Assembly (NCBI GenBank): GCA_015501605.1
Contig: JADNRZ010000023.1
Location: 558,001-622,000, forward strand
Direction: 5' to 3'
DNA length: 64,000 bases
Source of the DNA: Panaeolus papilionaceus
Lineage: Eukaryota; Basidiomycota; Agaricomycetes; Agaricales
Under the pieces are notes generated by a model, which did no database searches, was not told where the DNA came from, and saw only the letters and a program-made list of their open reading frames with translations. Made by a program: the position numbers and the translations under genes. Positions 10,020 through 21,456 of this stretch are shown one piece after another (position 1 is the stretch's first letter; each line of letters starts with the position of its first letter).

Positions 10020-12941
10020 TCAAGGCAACCTCAACCACCTCTCCAGCATCCTCGGGAACGAAGGCGTCCCCAATCCCGTAACGGGGTCCCACCCTGGAAC
10101 AGCACTGAAACCAGGCGTCCCACATCCTTCGTTCGACCCTGATGTGATGTCGTTGAGTGCGTCGGTAAAGAGGTCGGAGTATAACTAGATAGGTGGGTGG
10201 GTTGGGTAGGAATGGACTTGATAAGTAAGGACCAGGGGTAAAAAAGGGAGCAGGAATGAAAACGCACCACGGGATTGACGAACCCAACCGGCTTTTTGCC
10301 AATCTCGAGACGCGCGTCGTTGATGAGCGCGAAGATGGATGCGACGACGGGTGCGGCGGCGGATGTGCCGAATACCTTGTGGTAGATACCGTTGACCTGA
10401 TAGGTATTAGATTAGATATGGAGGGTGGGGTAGGGGTTTTGATATGATGTGAGAGGAAGGGTGGGGGACGTACGGCGACCATGTAATTCGCACTAGAGGG
10501 GCGACAAATTATAATCAGCACCCACCACGCATCAAAACCCGCGTCCTTAGAATTCACATACCCATTCGCCGAAATATCAGGATACCCCCGACTCTGAATA
10601 CAAAAGATTTATCCATCATCCCCAGAAGGATCACGAGAACCTCGACTCACCTTTCCACTCGCATTCCACACCCCCTCATACCCCCCCTCCCCATACCCAC
10701 CCGCATACTCCCCCATCCACCTCCCCACCCTCTCCCTCTGGTAAGGTGGCATCTCAAAATAATTACTAAACCCGCCCCCGCTCCTAATCACCTGCCCACA
10801 GGCGCTCTCCGGGTCCGTCACCTTCGAGCCTGGGTTGATCTGCGTTGCGCCGATGGAGGTGATGTACGGGCATGTGGAGGGGAAGCCTGGGTTGAAGATC
10901 CGGCCTTCTTCTGATTGCGAACCTGCATACATAGTGGGGGTTATGAGTCTTTCAGCCAACTGAATAATAGTGAGATTCGGTGCGAACCGTCGGGATTCAA
11001 GCAGAAATCTCCATTTCCTATACTCTCATAAGCCCTCTTCCGAAATAAAACAAACGAGGGGTACGCACCAGCAACACCACTATCCCCCGACGAATAAATA
11101 ACCGTAACGCCCATCAAGCCGAGCTTCGCATACCTACATTATTGTACCTCCAATTCAGCCCCAGTTCTCGAAGCGACGAAAAACAGCCAGCTTACTCCAT
11201 ACACTGCCTCGTCGCATAAAACAAACTCAAATCAGCCTCATTATACCCATACGACGTCGAGATCACATTCGCAGGCTTCACAATCCCGCAATCCGTCGCA
11301 TCTAGAATAATAATCACCGTCAGCGCCATTCTCCCATACGTATATCACTCAGGATACTCCCGGAAGAGGGAAAGAAAGAAAGGGAAGAAAAAACCAAGAC
11401 GCACTCCTATACCCCCCCGGATACTCATCCGGATACCACCCATCCTGAGTCGGATCATCCCCGCCCAAAAACGAACAATAACTCCCGTCGAGCGCATCGA
11501 GGAGGTTGTTGAATGTTGCCCCCTGTGGGAGGTCCCCGACTTGGTATAGGGTGACGTCGTTGTAGCTGTTGCCGTAGCTGAAGTGCGGGGAGTTGGCAGA
11601 TGAGGGCGAGGGTGAGGGTGAGGGTGGGTGATCTGGGGCGTTGATCAGGTGCATTGCGTATTGGAGGTCGAGATTCGATTCGCCGTTGTAGCTGAATTCC
11701 TGCTGTATGGTCTGAACTACACCTGTTTTCCGTTTATCAACAAGCGAACCCCCTCTTAACAGCCCCTCAAGGCGTACGCACCTCCATCAATCGACACCAA
11801 CCTCGGCTCTCGCCCCTGCATCCCCATCGAAAAATTCAGCGCAAACATGTCGAGGTCGGATTGGAGGTATGCTTGCGGGGTGTATTCCACTTTATCGGAC
11901 ATTCAGTACTTCTCGCAATGTATAAGATACACATGACTCACCAATCGCCAACCCGTCCCTCTTCTCTCGCTCTTGCCGGCCCCTTCCTCCACCTCCTCTA
12001 CCCCCCGCGTCTCTCTTCTGCTCATCTCTCCCATGTCCGTTTAAACCTCGACTATGGTCATACTCAATCCCATACAGCGCCCTCAAACAAGGCGGCGTCA
12101 TCATCTCGTCGCACTTCTCCAGGTCCTTGGTCCATATGTGCGATGCGTGCATCGTTCCGCGGGATTTGGGTGCGTGGGGGTGGTTGGGGCGGCCTAGGTT
12201 ATTGGAGTGAGGAGAGGGGGCCGAAGACCGTTTTCGCAGAACAGCATCAAAATGTATCGACGGCAATATCAACTCCACATGAGGCGCTACATGGTCCGGT
12301 AGATGATACTCCATACACGCTACCACCACCCCTCACAGTCAACACAACACAACACATCATTATCGAAGAGAGGCACACCCGCACTCACCCACATGTTCAT
12401 CCCCCGTCTCCCCATGCCTCCACACCCAATACTCAGTCTTGAGTAACGCCTCCATCTGCTCCACGCTCACATCGACTCTTAACCACCCACCCGAAGGGGT
12501 CACCCTTACATTCCCTCCGTCGCCGATAACATCCCTCACCCACCCCCCCACCACCCGCACACTCTCCTCCCCCGCCTTAAACATATCCCTCACATCCCCC
12601 GCACTCCACCACTTGCCATACTCTTTAGAGTTCGGATCAGAGAGGGAGTGGAGCAGCGAGGGCAGAGATGAGAGGTTGGGTTGTTTGAGGCCGATTTTAA
12701 GTGGGATCAGGGTATTTTGATTCGGGGAGGTTGAGTTGGAGGTGGGAGGAGAAGGACGATAGCGCCGGACGCGCGTCCACAGGGGAGGCGGAGCGGAGCG
12801 CGATTCGTGGATGATATAGGTGTAGTTGTTGGGTTTTGTGGGGGTCGGAGCTGGGGTTGCGAAAGTGGCAGTTGTAAAAAACAAGGAGAGTGAGATGAAC
12901 GAGAGAACGAGGAGGGATGAGAAGGGGTGCGTGAGGTGCAT
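10020..12941 (-). CDS. Secreted sedolisin / tripeptidyl peptidase (MEROPS S53)
   Basis: Eleven exons on the minus strand: 12941-12389, 12331-11942, 11889-11782, 11722-11405, 11301-11196, 11133-11069, 10922-10651, 10593-10562, 10492-10474, 10396-10268 and 10184-10020. All phases close (about 718 residues). A hydrophobic signal peptide (SSLLVLSFISLSLFFTTATFA) precedes a pro-kumamolisin prodomain. The catalytic Glu and Asp lie in NGESNLDLQYA, the oxyanion Asp in YSSGDSGVAG and the Ser in FGTSAAAP; the protein ends at GWDPVTGLGTPSFPRMLERW. It is therefore an acid serine peptidase made as a zymogen and exported. It is longer than usual because exon 2 runs through a Gly/Arg-rich stretch between YGIE and GLAIVEY; a 66-bp in-frame intron (12063-11998) could remove part of it. 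One exon is only 19 bp. Confidence 0.93.
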
Positions 12942-14401
12942 TTTGGGTGTTCTGTTTTTTTTTGTTCTTGTGGATGGCGCGTCGAGGTAAGGCGAATATG
13001 AGTTCAACGCGAACGAACAATCGAAAGACGAACGAACGGACAAGAGAGAGAGGAAGGGAGCGAAAATCATTATTTATAAACACCCCAAGAAGGACGGAAT
13101 CGTCGAACCACAACGCTATGGATTTTCGCGAATCCGCAAAGATTTTGTGGAAGGAAGGAAGGAAGAAGAAGGATTCGAGTCGGACCAAAGAAGGAGTCGA
13201 CTCTTGAGAAGTGGACGAAGGAGGGATTAAAAGATTAGCAAAAGGAAGAACGCAAAAAAGTACAAAGCAAAGCGCACCGATGAGTTCCACTCCGCCCTCC
13301 GCCCTTTGTCCTTCGCAGGGATCACTCGAAGCGTCGATTCGATTCAGAACTCGAACTCGAGTCTCGCTTTGTTTTTTGTCCTCCCGTTTCCCCCCTTTAC
13401 CTTTCTTTCCTTCTTGATTGATCCACGGTCTAAAGTCGGGCGGGGGCGGGTATGTGTCCGTGAGCTTAACGAGGTGAGCTAGTTAGGGTAGAGGAGGACA
13501 GAATGTTAAACGATGACGTAGCGTCGAAATTCAACATGGAGTGAAGAGCAAGGTAGGGCCAACGATTAGCCTGACACGACGTGCGCTGAACTTGAACCTG
13601 CGACTCCCTTCCTAGCTTGCAATCGACTCCAACGATTGCCCCCTCAACAAGCGCATCAGTCGTCTTCGGAGTTGCCTTGTATAGCTAATGAAAGCGTAGC
13701 GCATGGCGTACTAAAGGTAAGGTAAGATGAATTATAAAAGTGGGTTAAGTGCTAAGGTTAGATACCTATAGCAAGTATGAGTTCACTTACCATGAATTTT
13801 CAGTGACTGGCTTCAAGTTGCTTGATTGAGTGCGTCGATTGCCGACCCTCCTTAGACCTTTCTTCTCTTTCTAAATCCGTTGCGTTCTGAATCGACATGG
13901 CTCTTCAAAAATCTCGACCCTCCGGTTCTGATAGTAATTAATTTTTTATCTTTTATTTTATAATTATGAGAAGGGAAGAAAATGAAAATCGGCAAGAGAG
14001 AAAAAGAGGAAGAGCCTGTCTGCATGCAGCAGAATTGAAATTATTGGCTCCGGTTTCAAACGATGTCATCGCCACATGACTCGGCTAACCGCCAAAATTA
14101 TTTTGGATTCCCGCATTCCGCGTTGTTTGTGTTCTCCATCCTCATTCAGACCGTGCTCACTGTCCTCATTCTCGGCTTTGGTTTGGGTGACACATATACT
14201 CATAAAAGTACGTTGAATACAATACATGTACCGGACGAGAAATAATAAGCTGACGGTTTCATTACACTACATTACCTGAACTTCACAGTTCACAGTCTAG
14301 TCTCTCCGATCTAGACTCCTCCGACTCCATACCCGCGCTCTACTCTATCTTATTCAACCATTTTCATCTCACTGGCCATATATATAAATATAAACCCGGA
14401 C
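12942..14401. other. intergenic region between divergent sedolisin and YAH1
   Basis: Sedolisin promoter side (12942-13450) has long purine/pyrimidine runs. The rest is AT-rich. A short open frame at 14063-14245 lacks family resemblance. The YAH1 side has a TATA-like tatatataaata stretch just before 14402. Confidence 0.4.
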
Positions 14402-15540
14402 ATGTTCGCATCCCACACACGTACACTCACCCGAACCACACACACCGCGCTGGGATGTCTAAAGCACCACCAGCACCAACAACGCGCTGCATTTTCATCG
14501 CTTTCTTCCCTTTCTAGATATACCTACGCCGCGCAGCAGCAATCACAGCGGACTAAAGTGCAGCAGCGGCCACTAAGCACCAGCACCATCACAAGCAGGA
14601 TGGGATTGGATAGGGAGAGAGGGAGGAGAAGAGCCGGGTGGATGAGAGGGATGCATGCAAGCTCAGGTGCGTGATTGTTTGGTTTTGGGTTGAGAGTATG
14701 ATGGAGTTGAATTGGGTGTTGGTGATTTTAGTGAGGATGCATTCGGGGATTGATAGACCTGCGCCTGGGACGGGGTGAGTTGCCTTCTTTTTTTTAGTTG
14801 GGGGGTAGAGGGGTGTGGAGGGTGGATTCTGGACTGTTTAATGGTGGATGAGTCTATACGTTCATTTCTTGCTAGACTGTTGGCCTTGCACCTTTCATTC
14901 ATCTCATGCATTGATTAATTGCACGCACGACGCGCCGATACATTGCCTCTATCCATCATTACCCCACCTCCGTCTCGTCTTTATCATTTCTAACTTAACC
15001 CTCGTACTTACCCACCCATCGCAGCCTCAAAGTCCACTTCAAAGACTCGAACGACAAGCTGATCAAAACAGTAGAAGCCAACGAGGGAGATGATATTTTG
15101 GCGATTGCGCACGAGTATGATATCGATCTAGAAGGTATGCGTCTCTCTCCTCTCTCCTTTCCTCCCAATCCCTTTCCTAGTCTCTCCCCACCCCCTCCTC
15201 ACAACCCAACTAACCCCCCTCCCCACAGGCGCCTGCGAAGGCTCCGTCGCATGTTCCACCTGCCACATCATCCTCCCCGAATCCTACTACGACCTCCTAC
15301 CCGAGCCCGAAGACGACGAAAACGACATGCTCGACATGGCGTTCGGCCTCACCGACACGAGCCGCCTGGGGTGTCAGGTGGTGATGAGCAAGGAATTGGA
15401 TGGGATCGAGTGCAGGCTGCCGAGTGCGACGAGGAATATGTTTGTGGATGGTGAGTGTTTGGTTTTTTTGGCCCTTTTTGGGGGGTTGGAGAGAAGAGAG
15501 GAGAGCTGATGGGTTTATAGGGAAGAAAGCGAGTCATTAG
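14402..15540 (+). CDS. YAH1: Mitochondrial [2Fe-2S] ferredoxin (adrenodoxin/Yah1 type)
   Basis: Exons 14402-14666, 14732-14774, 15025-15134, 15229-15450 and 15521-15540 give 219 residues with closed phases. A long Arg/Ser-rich, acid-poor N-terminus looks like a mitochondrial presequence. The ferredoxin core has the cluster motif C-x5-C-x2-C ([11 protein letters not shown]) with the fourth Cys in RLGCQV, and the acidic partner-binding helix [14 protein letters not shown]. In the family this protein passes electrons from ferredoxin reductase to Fe-S cluster assembly and to heme A and ubiquinone synthesis in the matrix. The last exon is only 20 bp (…KKASH). Expected to be essential and single copy. 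The Cys motif, helix and presequence leave little doubt. Confidence 0.96.
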
Positions 15541-15604
15541 TGCTTTGAAGGAGGTGGTTAATTGCAGGGAGAGGAGGGGAAGTATTTTAGTTGATGTAAT
15601 TATT

Positions 15605-15672
15605 TTTTGATCATGACCGCCATTCATGCTATAACCTTTAACATTCAATCGTTCGATATGCGATGTTGGGCG
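15605..15672 (+). repeat. dispersed 65-bp repeat, copy 1
   Basis: This stretch (tgaccgccattcatgctata and following) matches 18329-18396 with about three quarters identity by eye. It lies in the 3' flank of YAH1, the other copy in the 3' flank of lectin copy 2. The rest of 15541-16400 holds no recognised gene. Confidence 0.6.
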
Positions 15673-16601
15673 TTGGTGGGGGTGTGTTGGATGAGTGCGG
15701 CTGGTGGAGGGGTGGAATGAGGAGGAGGAGGAATACGAGGAGGAGGTGTCTTGGTTGATTCGAGTCTATTTATGGCACTATGGTACGGAGGGCAGAGACA
15801 GGCGTGTGTGTGGTGCAAAGTCGGCGAGATGAAAGCTATTGGCCGATGGCGATACGGATGGGTGAGATGAAGTAGCACAAATTTGGGGCAACAGAAAACG
15901 CTGTGCAGCGCTGCCGTGAACCCACTACCGTTCACCACCCACGGTACGCACAAGGTATGACACGGTTGATTGCTACTCAGTAGAAGGGTCTGTTCGATCA
16001 AAAGCAGAGAATCCTAGCTCAAGCCATCCAGGAAGTCAGGAATTGTGCATCGAAAATCCAAATGTCACGTATTACGCGTTGGGATCCAGTAATGTCGATG
16101 TCAATTGAATATACTTATCCGGATCCTCGATACTTGAATCATTCGAGGTGTCTCCCTGTGAAGAAATGGCGGCATATTATCAATGGGGTCTCAACTCTGG
16201 GCATAACCAGGACCGTCTTTTGGGACCTCCATCCAGGTCTGCTGGATAGCTTGAACTTTGGTGATTCTCGCGATGAGTCGAAGAAGTCAAAGAGGGTGCT
16301 CCCTGTAATATTTCTTGCAAAGTTGTTGACATACACCTAAGGCGATATGTACTGCTCACTCACGGTCGCGCACGGCCTTTGCACGGCGTTTCACCTAGGT
16401 CCGGGGACTTGTATATAGTTTATTCATGAAAGAGAATGGACTACTCCAAAATCATATGACCAGCCATGAGGCCAAACGTTAACTCTTGCTGCCTGCGATG
16501 GTTAGATAGGAATCGCATCCGATTGACAAGACTACGAGAACTCAGTTGCGTACCTGAAAGTCGCCCTGTAAACCTTTCCCAACATCAGCTCAACGCTTGG
16601 T

Positions 16602-18187
16602 ATGTTTCATCCCTTTATTATTAGCCAAGGTCAGTCTTTGAGCAAGAAGTCAGTGCCCAGTCCGCCCTATCATGATCAGCAGATTAATGTGGCACACAGA
16701 GTTCTTCTCAGAGCCTCGTCGTTCAAGTTGCCAAGGCTCATCCATTGATTATCGACTTCACAAATGGTCCATCATTCAGAAACTCCAAAACCTGAGGAAA
16801 CGGACAACATATGTGATAAATGTTCCCTAAAATCCACCCCAGTGAGCCTCCTGTTCTCCTGTTCAATATTGGATCGTCTTTTCAAATATAACCCCACCTA
16901 GGTCTCCGCCGAAGGGCGTGGACAAGTTGTAATTAGCCAGAGTGACCCAGGTACACGACTTGCCTATCCCCTTAATTCTACAACATTTCTCATGATCAAT
17001 TATCACAGTCCCAACCAGGGCTCCTGGGATCGCAGACATCGTCGGATTTGGTCCTAACGGCGTATTCATCCTTCGCAATTCCTTATTCCCCAAAGTCCGT
17101 CACGTCCTGAGCGAATTTGGTTTTTAACACCGGCGGCTGGCGAAATGAGAGCCATGTACGGCTGCTCGCAGACACCATAGGAGACAAGTCCCTAGATATC
17201 GTCAGGTTTGGTGAAGACGGCGTCGTAATCGCACTCAACCAGGGCAATAACAACTTCTCGCCCGGCCAGCTCGTCTTGCGCGATTTCGCCATCGGTGCAG
17301 GTGGATGGCACACACACAAACACATTCGCTTCATGGCCGACATACGCAACACCGGGCGAAGTGATATCGTCGGATTTGGTCAAGACGGCGTCGTCATCGC
17401 CGAAAATAAGGGAAACCTTCAATTCTCTAGCCCAGCCCTCCGTCTCAAAGATTTCGGATATAACCAAGGCTGGCGTCTCGACCGCCATCTGCGCTTCCTT
17501 GCAGATGTTACTGGGAACGGTCTTCTCGACATTGTAGGATTCGGAGAGACCAATGTGTTTGTAGCGCTCAATGCTGGAAATGGGCGATTTCTGGCCCCGA
17601 AAGCTGTTGCCAACGACCTATGCTATACAGCCGGTGGATGGCGTGTCGATCAGCACCCTCGATTTGTAGCGGATCTTACTGGGAGCAAGCGATGCAACCT
17701 CATTGGGTTTGGGCATTCTGGCGTGATGGTCGCTCTCAATAGGGGTGATGGCACGTTTGACGATCCAAAGTTAGTTGGGAGTGACTTTGGTTACAATACC
17801 GGATGGCGCGTAGAGAAGCACGTTCGCCTGTTGGCAGATGTCGACGGGGATGGTCTTCCTGATATCGTCGGATTTGGTGAGACCGGGGTGTGGGTTGGGA
17901 TCAACAATGGTGATGGTACGTTTCAACCCGCCAAAAGGGTCCTCGAAGATTTTTCAGATAGGCCTTTTGGATGGACCGCTGAGAGACACTTGAGGTTCGC
18001 TGTTGACCTGACGGGTGATGGAACAGCAGATTTGATTGGGTTTGGGGAAGGCGCTGTTTATGTCGCATATAATGATGGAAAGGGGAATTTCGATCACCTC
18101 GGTGTGAAGTTGACTGATGATTTTACAATTGACGCAGGCTGGAGTGTGGAACGAAGTGTTAGATTCTTGGCAAATATTTACGCATGA
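16602..18187 (+). pseudogene. PVL-like lectin, copy 2 (frameshifted)
   Basis: Same seven-blade propeller as 5509-7089 and highly similar to it. A short exon from the ATG at 16602 reads MFHPFIISQ and ends in a good donor (…caag/gtcagt). A second exon ending VVISQSDP stops at 16950, and the main exon starts at 17009. In that exon the T-run at 17121-17125 has five T where copy 1 has four. This puts a stop (TAA, 17125-17127) right after FGF in blade 1-2 and leaves the remaining 350 codons (17126-18187) in another frame, otherwise open. It is thus a one-base pseudogene, or a base-calling error in a homopolymer. Blade 7 keeps the canonical GFGEG that copy 1 has lost. The 5' region 16400-16600 is shared with copy 1. 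Confidence 0.82.
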
Positions 18188-18328
18188 TTATCTACCGACT
18201 GTAATGTATTTACTTGGAGTAGAGGGATACTAAAATAATAACCGTCTATCTGCGACCTTTTCAAGAGGTATAGCGACAGTTTTTGAATTCCAATTCTAGT
18301 GAGATGTCGATGTGGTGAGCTCTGTTCA

Positions 18329-18396
18329 TAATCGTGACCGCTATTCGTTCTATAACCTTTGATATTCAGCCGTTCGACGTTCGGCATTTGGGGTTG
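18329..18396 (+). repeat. dispersed 65-bp repeat, copy 2
   Basis: Matches 15605-15672 (shared core ctataacctt). With its partner it brackets the region carrying lectin copy 2, which suggests this flank took part in the duplication. The remainder of 18188-18854 shows no gene. Confidence 0.6.
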
Positions 18397-18854
18397 ATGT
18401 GATGGGTGAGCAGATGAGTAGATAAGTTGGGCTGTTGTGAGCGAGCCAGAGGGGTGGGCATGAAGGCCAGTGATGGTCGGGGGGTACGAGGCGTTTCCGC
18501 GGATCCGTTATGGGCGCTACTTACGGTGTAGATTTTAGCTTATTTGCATTATTTCGGAGCGCGCGCTTGGACTCAAATACCCCAAGCTGTGTTCTCTTTT
18601 TTACAGTCATCGTTTTGTGCAACATCGATAAAATAAACAATAAAAAACCTGAAGGAGTTTGTGTGTAAAGAAAATATTAAGGAGTGTGGTTCGAGTGGAG
18701 ATTTAGGACGTGAGATACAAGAATTATCACAAGACTGACTGTAGGTAGTTAATGAGAGTGTAAATCAAACAGCAAGATGAGAAATAGATGATGTAGTAAG
18801 ATGAGAGACCCGAAATCAGACGAGAACAATATACAGCATAGGCAAGCATGAAGC

Positions 18855-19847
18855 TCAATCCCTGGGTTTACGAATCAAACCAAAGGTAGCCTGGTACTCC
18901 TTTGGAGTGACAAGTTGTGGGATCTCATGAGGAGCAGAATCAGCCATAGAAGCCCTTCCACCGCCGCGAGCGCGCCTTGTTGGTGAGCTACTCCGTGAGG
19001 AGCTAGACGCAGTGGCACTCTCCGAAGACAAGAACCAATCGTCGTTAGATCTGGATGTGGGAGTGGTACTGGGAATCTCACCAGGCCCGGCGAAGCTGGG
19101 TACTGACACAAGCGCTGTAACTGGGGCCGTCACAGTAGAGCTAGCGCCCGTCGTGTCACGGCCACGACTACCTATGTCAGTCCCAGGGTTGCCCCGGTTG
19201 GAAATACGTCCAACGCGGCTGCGAGGTCTCGAAGTCGAAGTCGAGGCTTGTCGAGTCGGGGAGGGCGTCCTCGTTGCTGGAATTGGGCGGTACCGCTTAT
19301 CGAGAGGGACCATTCTCCGTTCCTCCACGTCAACTGGACCTATGCGGTGGTACGGCAGCATCTGCTGCCTAGGCACATGATTGTGAAAATCATCCTTGTG
19401 CTTTGCGAGCGACGGTTTGTCGTTCGCGGCATATGTGCAACCCTCGTAGTTACATTTCCAGCGTCCGTCTCCGTGTACCTGCTTTACATGCTCGTTCATG
19501 TGGTTCCTCACGAGGGAGGTAAAAGCGCAGCCCACGACGTTGCACTCGATTTCTCTAAATGATATACGTAGAAGATATCAATGAATATAGCATTGCATGA
19601 TAGACGTGAGAACGAACGTACCGTTGCTCATGCATTCTCCGGATGTGCTCATCTATGGAAACAGCCGCGAAAATCTTATAACAGTCGGGGCACACTGCCA
19701 TATGTTTTTGCTAAGGAAAGTAAGAAAAAAACACTGAGTACGAGCTGCGGTGTCACAATGAGATGACTAGAATTATATACGTACCGTCCCGTCGGACTGT
19801 TGAACGTATCGATATTCAATGTAATCATATAACAAGCTGGGATCCAT
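18855..19847 (-). CDS. Three-finger C2H2 zinc-finger protein, copy 2
   Basis: Exons 19847-19785, 19710-19622 and 19554-18855 give 283 residues with the same intron positions and phases as 7965-8983. The start MDPSLLYDYIEYRYVQQSDGT is followed by three fingers (CPDC…HIRRMH, CNVVGC…HVKQVH, CNYEGC…HKDDFH), a Ser/Thr/Arg-rich middle and the conserved end VTPKEYQATFGLIRKPRD. It converges with lectin copy 2, whereas copy 1 diverges from lectin copy 1. The promoter region 19850-20110 is homologous to that of 52351-52878, including a tatataag box near 19930. Confidence 0.88.
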
Positions 19848-20512
19848 GATTACGGCGGTGAGAGCAAGTGTCGAAGCTGTTGAGAGGGGTAAGTTGGTGG
19901 GGTTATCGCCGAGTGCTTGTTGGTCCTTCTTATATAAGGGATCCCTCCAAACATTGCGCTCCCGAGTCTCCACGGGCGAGCGTAACGCTTCGTCATCGTC
20001 TTAATCCTGCCTGCGGGTCGTACAAGCGCCCGCACTACCATCGGCGGCTGAGAGTGCTTCTGTGACCCCGACCCGTTCCCTTTGCGAGATCAATTTCACG
20101 ATAATTGACCCGATGGACTGGTTGGCCTCGCATTGTAGCATTAAATGTACTCGACTCGATCGAGGCAACTCAGATTTTTCTTGGCAACCCTATTTCGACG
20201 AAGCCCAGTTACGAATTACAATCGACAACAAAACAAGCTCACCTTCCTTACTGAACCTGTTATCGTTACGACTGATCATGATTTGATGGTTAAATAAATA
20301 TGTGAATAGTTGACTCGAATGGATAAACTACAAAAGACGGATTCGGATCACAATGTTCAAATATCTACTAGTAGGAATGATACAAGGGGGTGGGTCTGGA
20401 GTCTAAGCGGGGGACGTAGTTGGTATATTTCCTTGATCTGCCTTAGAACAAAATGCTTGAACTTAAACAAGGTGCGTCCAGGGTGTGACGTACGCTGGGT
20501 CGATTGAGGTGT

Positions 20513-20728
20513 CTACTCAACCTTTGGAGGTTCCGCTGGGGTTCGGTGTCGTGTTTGATAATGATGCCCAAACGCGTCTGCGACGAGACACTCAAAGCTG
20601 CATCCGACCTCTGAGAATTTAATCATGGTAATGTCGTGCAATGATTTTATGTGTTTATTCACGCGTTTCTGGGTTCTAGCTTTGAAGGTGCAACCTGTGG
20701 ACCTGCACGGAGCAAGGCCCGCGCCCAC
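20513..20728 (-). pseudogene. 5'-truncated two-finger C2H2 gene
   Basis: The minus strand reads CRSTGCTFKARTQKRVNKHIKSLH and then CSFECLVADAFGHHYQTRH, clearly paralogous to the two fingers of 51175-51808. The first exon with the ATG is missing: the conserved upstream stretch (ggcccctgtgggcgcggg) is joined almost directly to the finger. The frame stops after PPKVE, where the 51-kb copy goes on for about 115 residues. Non-functional as it stands. Confidence 0.75.
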
Positions 20729-20835
20729 AGGGGCCGAATTTCCTGATTGGGTATGCGCGACGATTTGTGCACTGGGAAACGCGATGGGGGATGGAAGGCC
20801 AAGGCATTGTTAAAAATGATAGAGACAGCTGTCCT
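20715..20835 (+). repeat. duplicated flank, inverted copy of about 50850-50965
   Basis: From the 18-bp gcgcccacaggggccgaa to the tract ending agacagctgtcc, this plus strand matches the minus strand of about 50850-50965. It is the upstream edge of a duplicated block that also carries the two C2H2 genes. Confidence 0.65.
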
Positions 20836-21456
20836 TCTCTGTCATGTGGGTATTGTGCAGGTGATGAGATGATGATCAGAGTCTATTCAACAGTCACTGC
20901 ACATTGGTCAAATTACCATCTCGTTAGTAAGTGTCATGGATGGAAAGTAACTCCATCCGTTCATAGTTATTTAAGCTGGTCAAGACCCGCTAACGAGGTA
21001 ATTCTTCGCGTTTGCCATAGTCTTCCAGAACAGGTTACCTTAATTACTAGTAGGATACCCGTCTAATTATGTAACATTACATGAAAAGACAAACTCAACG
21101 GATATGTCGATCGTACAATATATAGGCTCAGCCCCTTGAAGCGTTGCATCTCTAGGATGTGAAAAAAAGCACCTCGGGTGTGGTGGGCCTGTGATACCTT
21201 GTTATGCGTTCGGTTTAAGAGCACGAGACGGTGCTCAACGTCTGCGTTCAGGCAATATTATGGCTGGGATCTCGTCCAAATATCTTAGTCTAGGTTAAAA
21301 GCAACTTCGACTGTACAATAAAAATAAAATAAAATAATTACGGCGCCATCACATGTTCAACCACGAGGCTGTGAGTAAGACAGCAGGATATTCCGACCAA
21401 ACACTAGATGGACTCTAACTATCATCACCTATAATTGCATGACCGGTTGGCCCAGT
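20836..21456. other. intergenic, nothing recognised
   Basis: Upstream of GTPase copy C; contains an A/T microsatellite-like run (aaaataaaataaaataatta) near 21320-21340. Confidence 0.35.

Noticed and set aside
9913..10557. 214-codon minus-strand frame
   Set aside because: It runs through exons and introns of the sedolisin in mixed frames; the exon model explains the coding content.
12697..13290. 197-codon frame upstream of the sedolisin start
   Set aside because: It lacks a signal peptide in frame and overlaps the sedolisin first exon in another frame.
13560..13640. tRNA-like B-box (ggttcaagttc on minus)
   Set aside because: The arms do not pair and no A-box lies at the right distance.
14063..14245. 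Open frame with a hydrophobic stretch upstream of YAH1
   Set aside because: Short, no family resemblance, and inside the YAH1 promoter region.
16062..16340. 92-codon frame between YAH1 and lectin copy 2
   Set aside because: No homology seen, no promoter signal, and an overlapping frame of similar length on the other strand.
16602..17008. A single clean 5' exon structure for the lectin genes
   Set aside because: Two candidate exons both end in an ISQ-type motif, and no join satisfied both copies; left unresolved rather than forced.
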